Positions 62,167 to 64,000 of a stretch of DNA of 64,000 nucleotides are shown here, in pieces; the stretch's first letter is position 1; each line of letters begins with the position of its first letter. The notes below the pieces were generated by a model, which worked only from the letters and a program-made list of their open reading frames with translations, was not told the DNA's origin and ran no database searches. Source of the stretch: Allomuricauda sp. TY007 (GTDB taxonomy: Bacteria > Bacteroidota > Bacteroidia > Flavobacteriales > Flavobacteriaceae); the NCBI RefSeq assembly GCF_010468565.1, contig NZ_WUEG01000007.1:1-64000 (forward strand). Reading direction: 5' to 3'. Both the position numbers and the translations under genes were made by a program.

Positions 62167-63849
62167 ATGATACATCAACTAAGCAAACCAATTACCAACC
62201 TACTGTACATCTTTCTTGGATCCCTTTTATTGGTTTCCTGTAAGAGTAATTCAAAAAAGGATGAAACTCAAAAAGAAGAAAGTAAAAAAAGACCCAATAT
62301 TGTTTTTATAATAAGCGATGACCATGCTTATCAAGCCATAAGTGCTTATGGCGGACGATTGGCTGAAGTTGCTCCAACGCCAAATATTGATAGAATCGCC
62401 AAGGAAGGAATGCTATTTGACAATTGCTTGGTCACAAACTCCATCTGTGGGCCATCAAGAGCAACCATCCTCACAGGAAAGTACAGTCATCAAAACGGAT
62501 TTATTGACAATACCATTGGTACCAAATTCGATTTTAGCCAACAGACATTTGGAGAACTCCTCCAACAAGCTGGATACAAGACAGGGGTTTTGGGAAAACT
62601 GCACTTGGGAGATACCCCGTCCAAAGGCTTTGATTATGTGGATATCCTACCTGGACAAGGCTCCTATTACAACCCTACCTTCATCAACGAGGAAGGACAG
62701 TATCAATTGGAGGGCTATACCACTGAAATTATTACCGACAAGGCCATTAAATGGATGGATTCCGTTAAGTCCCAAAAGCAACCTTTTATGCTGTTTCTTG
62801 GACATAAATCCCCACACAGGCCTTGGCAGCCCGGCCCCAATGAATTGGGCATGTACGAAAATGTTGAGATTCCCGAACCTGAAACCTTGTTTGATGACTA
62901 TTCAGGAAACAGGGAGGTAGCTTCCTTAAACTATATGTCCATTTCCGAAGCAATGAAAATGGAACAAGATCTCAAAATAACGGACCAGCCTCAAAATGGT
63001 TTTACCGCGGAACAACAAAAAATGTGGGACTCCATCTATGGCCCGATCAATGAAAAATTCAAAAAGGACAATCCTCAAGGCGACGATCTCACCCGATTCA
63101 AATACCAACGCTATATGCGGGATTACCTAGCCAGTGTGGCCGGGGTAGACAAAAGTGTAGGCCACGTCTTGGACTATTTAAAAGATGCTGGGCTAGATGA
63201 GAATACCATAGTCATCTACACCTCCGACCAAGGCTTTTATTTAGGGGAACACGGTTGGTTCGATAAACGGTGGATGTACAAAGAATCCTTGCGCACCCCT
63301 TTATTGGTAAAATGGCCCGGAACCGTTAAGCCCGGAACGGTCAATACCGATTTGGTTTCCAATCTCGACTTCGCCGAAACCTTTCTGGATATTGCAAAAA
63401 CCAAAATTCAGGAAGATATGCAAGGAAAAAGCATAGTGCCCGTATTGGAAGGAAATACACCATCCGATTGGCGAAAGGCTCATTATTACCATTATTACGA
63501 GCATCCTTCGGAACACGATGTAAGACGTCATTATGGAATTACCACCGATAGGTATAAATTGATTCACTTCTATTACGATATGGATGTGTGGGAATTGTAT
63601 GATTTGCAGAAGGACCCCAATGAACTGAGCAACATTTACGGAAATCCCGAATATGCAGAGGTTCAGGACAAACTACACAAACAACTGGAGGAGCTCAGGA
63701 TAAAATATGAAGACAATGATTCCTTAAACCAACAATTTATAGAGGAATACAATGAAAAAGTGAAGAAAAACCCTTTGATCGAGTATTGGAAGCTTTCACC
63801 CGAAGAGATGAAAAAATTGTATCAGGAGTATTTAAAAAACAGGGAGTAA
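62167..63849 (+). CDS. sulfatase lipoprotein (N-acetylglucosamine-6-sulfatase-like)
   Basis: A 560-residue sulfatase with a lipoprotein signal (LLLVSCKSN). Metal motif VFIISDDHAYQAISAYGG; FGly motif NSICGPSRATILTGKYSHQNG near 95 (CGPSR is an accepted CxPSR form); KSPHRPWQP near 215; TSDQGFYLGEHGWFDKRWMYKESL near 360, a pattern shared with GlcNAc-6-sulfatase/iduronate-sulfatase-like S1 enzymes. The C-terminal DUF4976-type strand region ends near 530. It follows the previous sulfatase on the same strand after 123 bp; a further lipoprotein gene begins 65 bp downstream. Confidence 0.93.
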   Translation: MIHQLSKPITNLLYIFLGSLLLVSCKSNSKKDETQKEESKKRPNIVFIISDDHAYQAISAYGGRLAEVAPTPNIDRIAKEGMLFDNCLVTNSICGPSRATILTGKYSHQNGFIDNTIGTKFDFSQQTFGELLQQAGYKTGVLGKLHLGDTPSKGFDYVDILPGQGSYYNPTFINEEGQYQLEGYTTEIITDKAIKWMDSVKSQKQPFMLFLGHKSPHRPWQPGPNELGMYENVEIPEPETLFDDYSGNREVASLNYMSISEAMKMEQDLKITDQPQNGFTAEQQKMWDSIYGPINEKFKKDNPQGDDLTRFKYQRYMRDYLASVAGVDKSVGHVLDYLKDAGLDENTIVIYTSDQGFYLGEHGWFDKRWMYKESLRTPLLVKWPGTVKPGTVNTDLVSNLDFAETFLDIAKTKIQEDMQGKSIVPVLEGNTPSDWRKAHYYHYYEHPSEHDVRRHYGITTDRYKLIHFYYDMDVWELYDLQKDPNELSNIYGNPEYAEVQDKLHKQLEELRIKYEDNDSLNQQFIEEYNEKVKKNPLIEYWKLSPEEMKKLYQEYLKNRE

Positions 63850-63914
63850 AGCTTGAACATCTCACGAACCATTGCAGAATACTTCGGACAAAAACGTTTA
63901 AAAAACGAAAACAA

Positions 63915-64000
63915 AATGACACCTCAGCATACCTTTTCTTTTTACTTTTTATTATTTACCCTGTTTATTGGCTGTAAATCCAAAACGGACCCATCAAAAG
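63915..64000 (+). CDS. start of a lipoprotein gene (truncated by window end)
   Basis: ATG at 63915 gives MTPQHTFSFYFLLFTLFIGC, then KSKTDPSK to the edge; this is a lipoprotein signal with lipobox FIGC. It starts 65 bp after the sulfatase stop on the same strand. The next domain is out of the window, but its place suggests another sulfatase or glycan-active enzyme of the same locus. Confidence 0.7.

Overview
The window looks like chromosomal DNA of a marine Flavobacteriaceae bacterium (Bacteroidota), most like the Muricauda/Allomuricauda group, though that genus-level guess rests only on protein look-and-feel. Supporting signs are a SusC/SusD pair under an ECF sigma/FecR switch, many secreted lipoproteins and flavobacterial DUF families (DUF3570, DUF4266, DUF4920, DUF6268), a GSII plus GSIII glutamine synthetase pair, TAnnTTTG-type -7 promoter elements, and no Shine-Dalgarno pattern. 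No rRNA, CRISPR array, prophage or complete insertion sequence was seen.

Layout. 1-1.5 kb: a non-coding stretch with a perfect 32-bp palindrome, a small membrane protein and a PepSY protein. 1.5-15.5 kb: mostly minus-strand housekeeping genes. These are an M28 peptidase with PPK2; a five-gene run of ABC exporter, MscS channel, DUF6268 protein and an HTH-less sigma-54 response regulator; grpE-dnaJ; a TIGR01777 epimerase; and DUF4920-mnmD. ilvE follows on the plus strand and ends at a palindromic repeat. 15.5-20 kb: a MazG-like hydrolase, small membrane proteins, a CrcB fluoride channel, then a nitrogen module (PII, ammonium transporter, porin). 20-32.5 kb: DUF1684 protein, an alpha/beta-hydrolase-like protein, an Lrp regulator, fused isobutyryl-CoA mutase (IcmF), purU, an MFS sugar transporter with a GH65 phosphorylase, and a DUF4197 protein. 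32.5-40.3 kb: pyrF, prfA and purM, with a five-gene redox cassette (Rieske lipoprotein, thioredoxin, ApbE flavin transferase, DUF4266 lipoprotein, DUF3570 barrel) between purM and prfA. 40.3-43.8 kb: divergent GSIII and GSII genes. 43.8-48.2 kb: a Ca2+/Na+ antiporter, a BlaI/BlaR1-like pair with a clear tandem operator, a 49-residue conserved protein and apt. 48.2-51.8 kb: tRNA-Arg(ACG) followed by accessory DNA (remnant of a KAP-type NTPase, an AraC-family membrane regulator, an S41 peptidase, a small secreted protein). 51.8-64 kb: a sulfatase-rich polysaccharide utilisation locus (ECF sigma, FecR, SusC, SusD, three sulfatases, start of a further lipoprotein).

How it fits together. The nitrogen genes form two separated groups that share a palindromic G/C-flanked, A/T-centred element at almost the same distance (81-82 bp) from their predicted -7 boxes, which suggests common control of PII/Amt and glutamine synthetase. 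The ApbE cassette is the strongest candidate for an undescribed system. It has a periplasmic thioredoxin-type protein, a Rieske lipoprotein, a flavin transferase and an outer-membrane barrel, but no usual flavinylated partner. The tiny DUF4266 lipoprotein carries an SGA-type motif that could be the flavin attachment site. The sulfatase locus is built to sense, import and desulfate a sulfated glycan. No glycoside hydrolase or lyase is seen, so the locus probably continues beyond base 64000.
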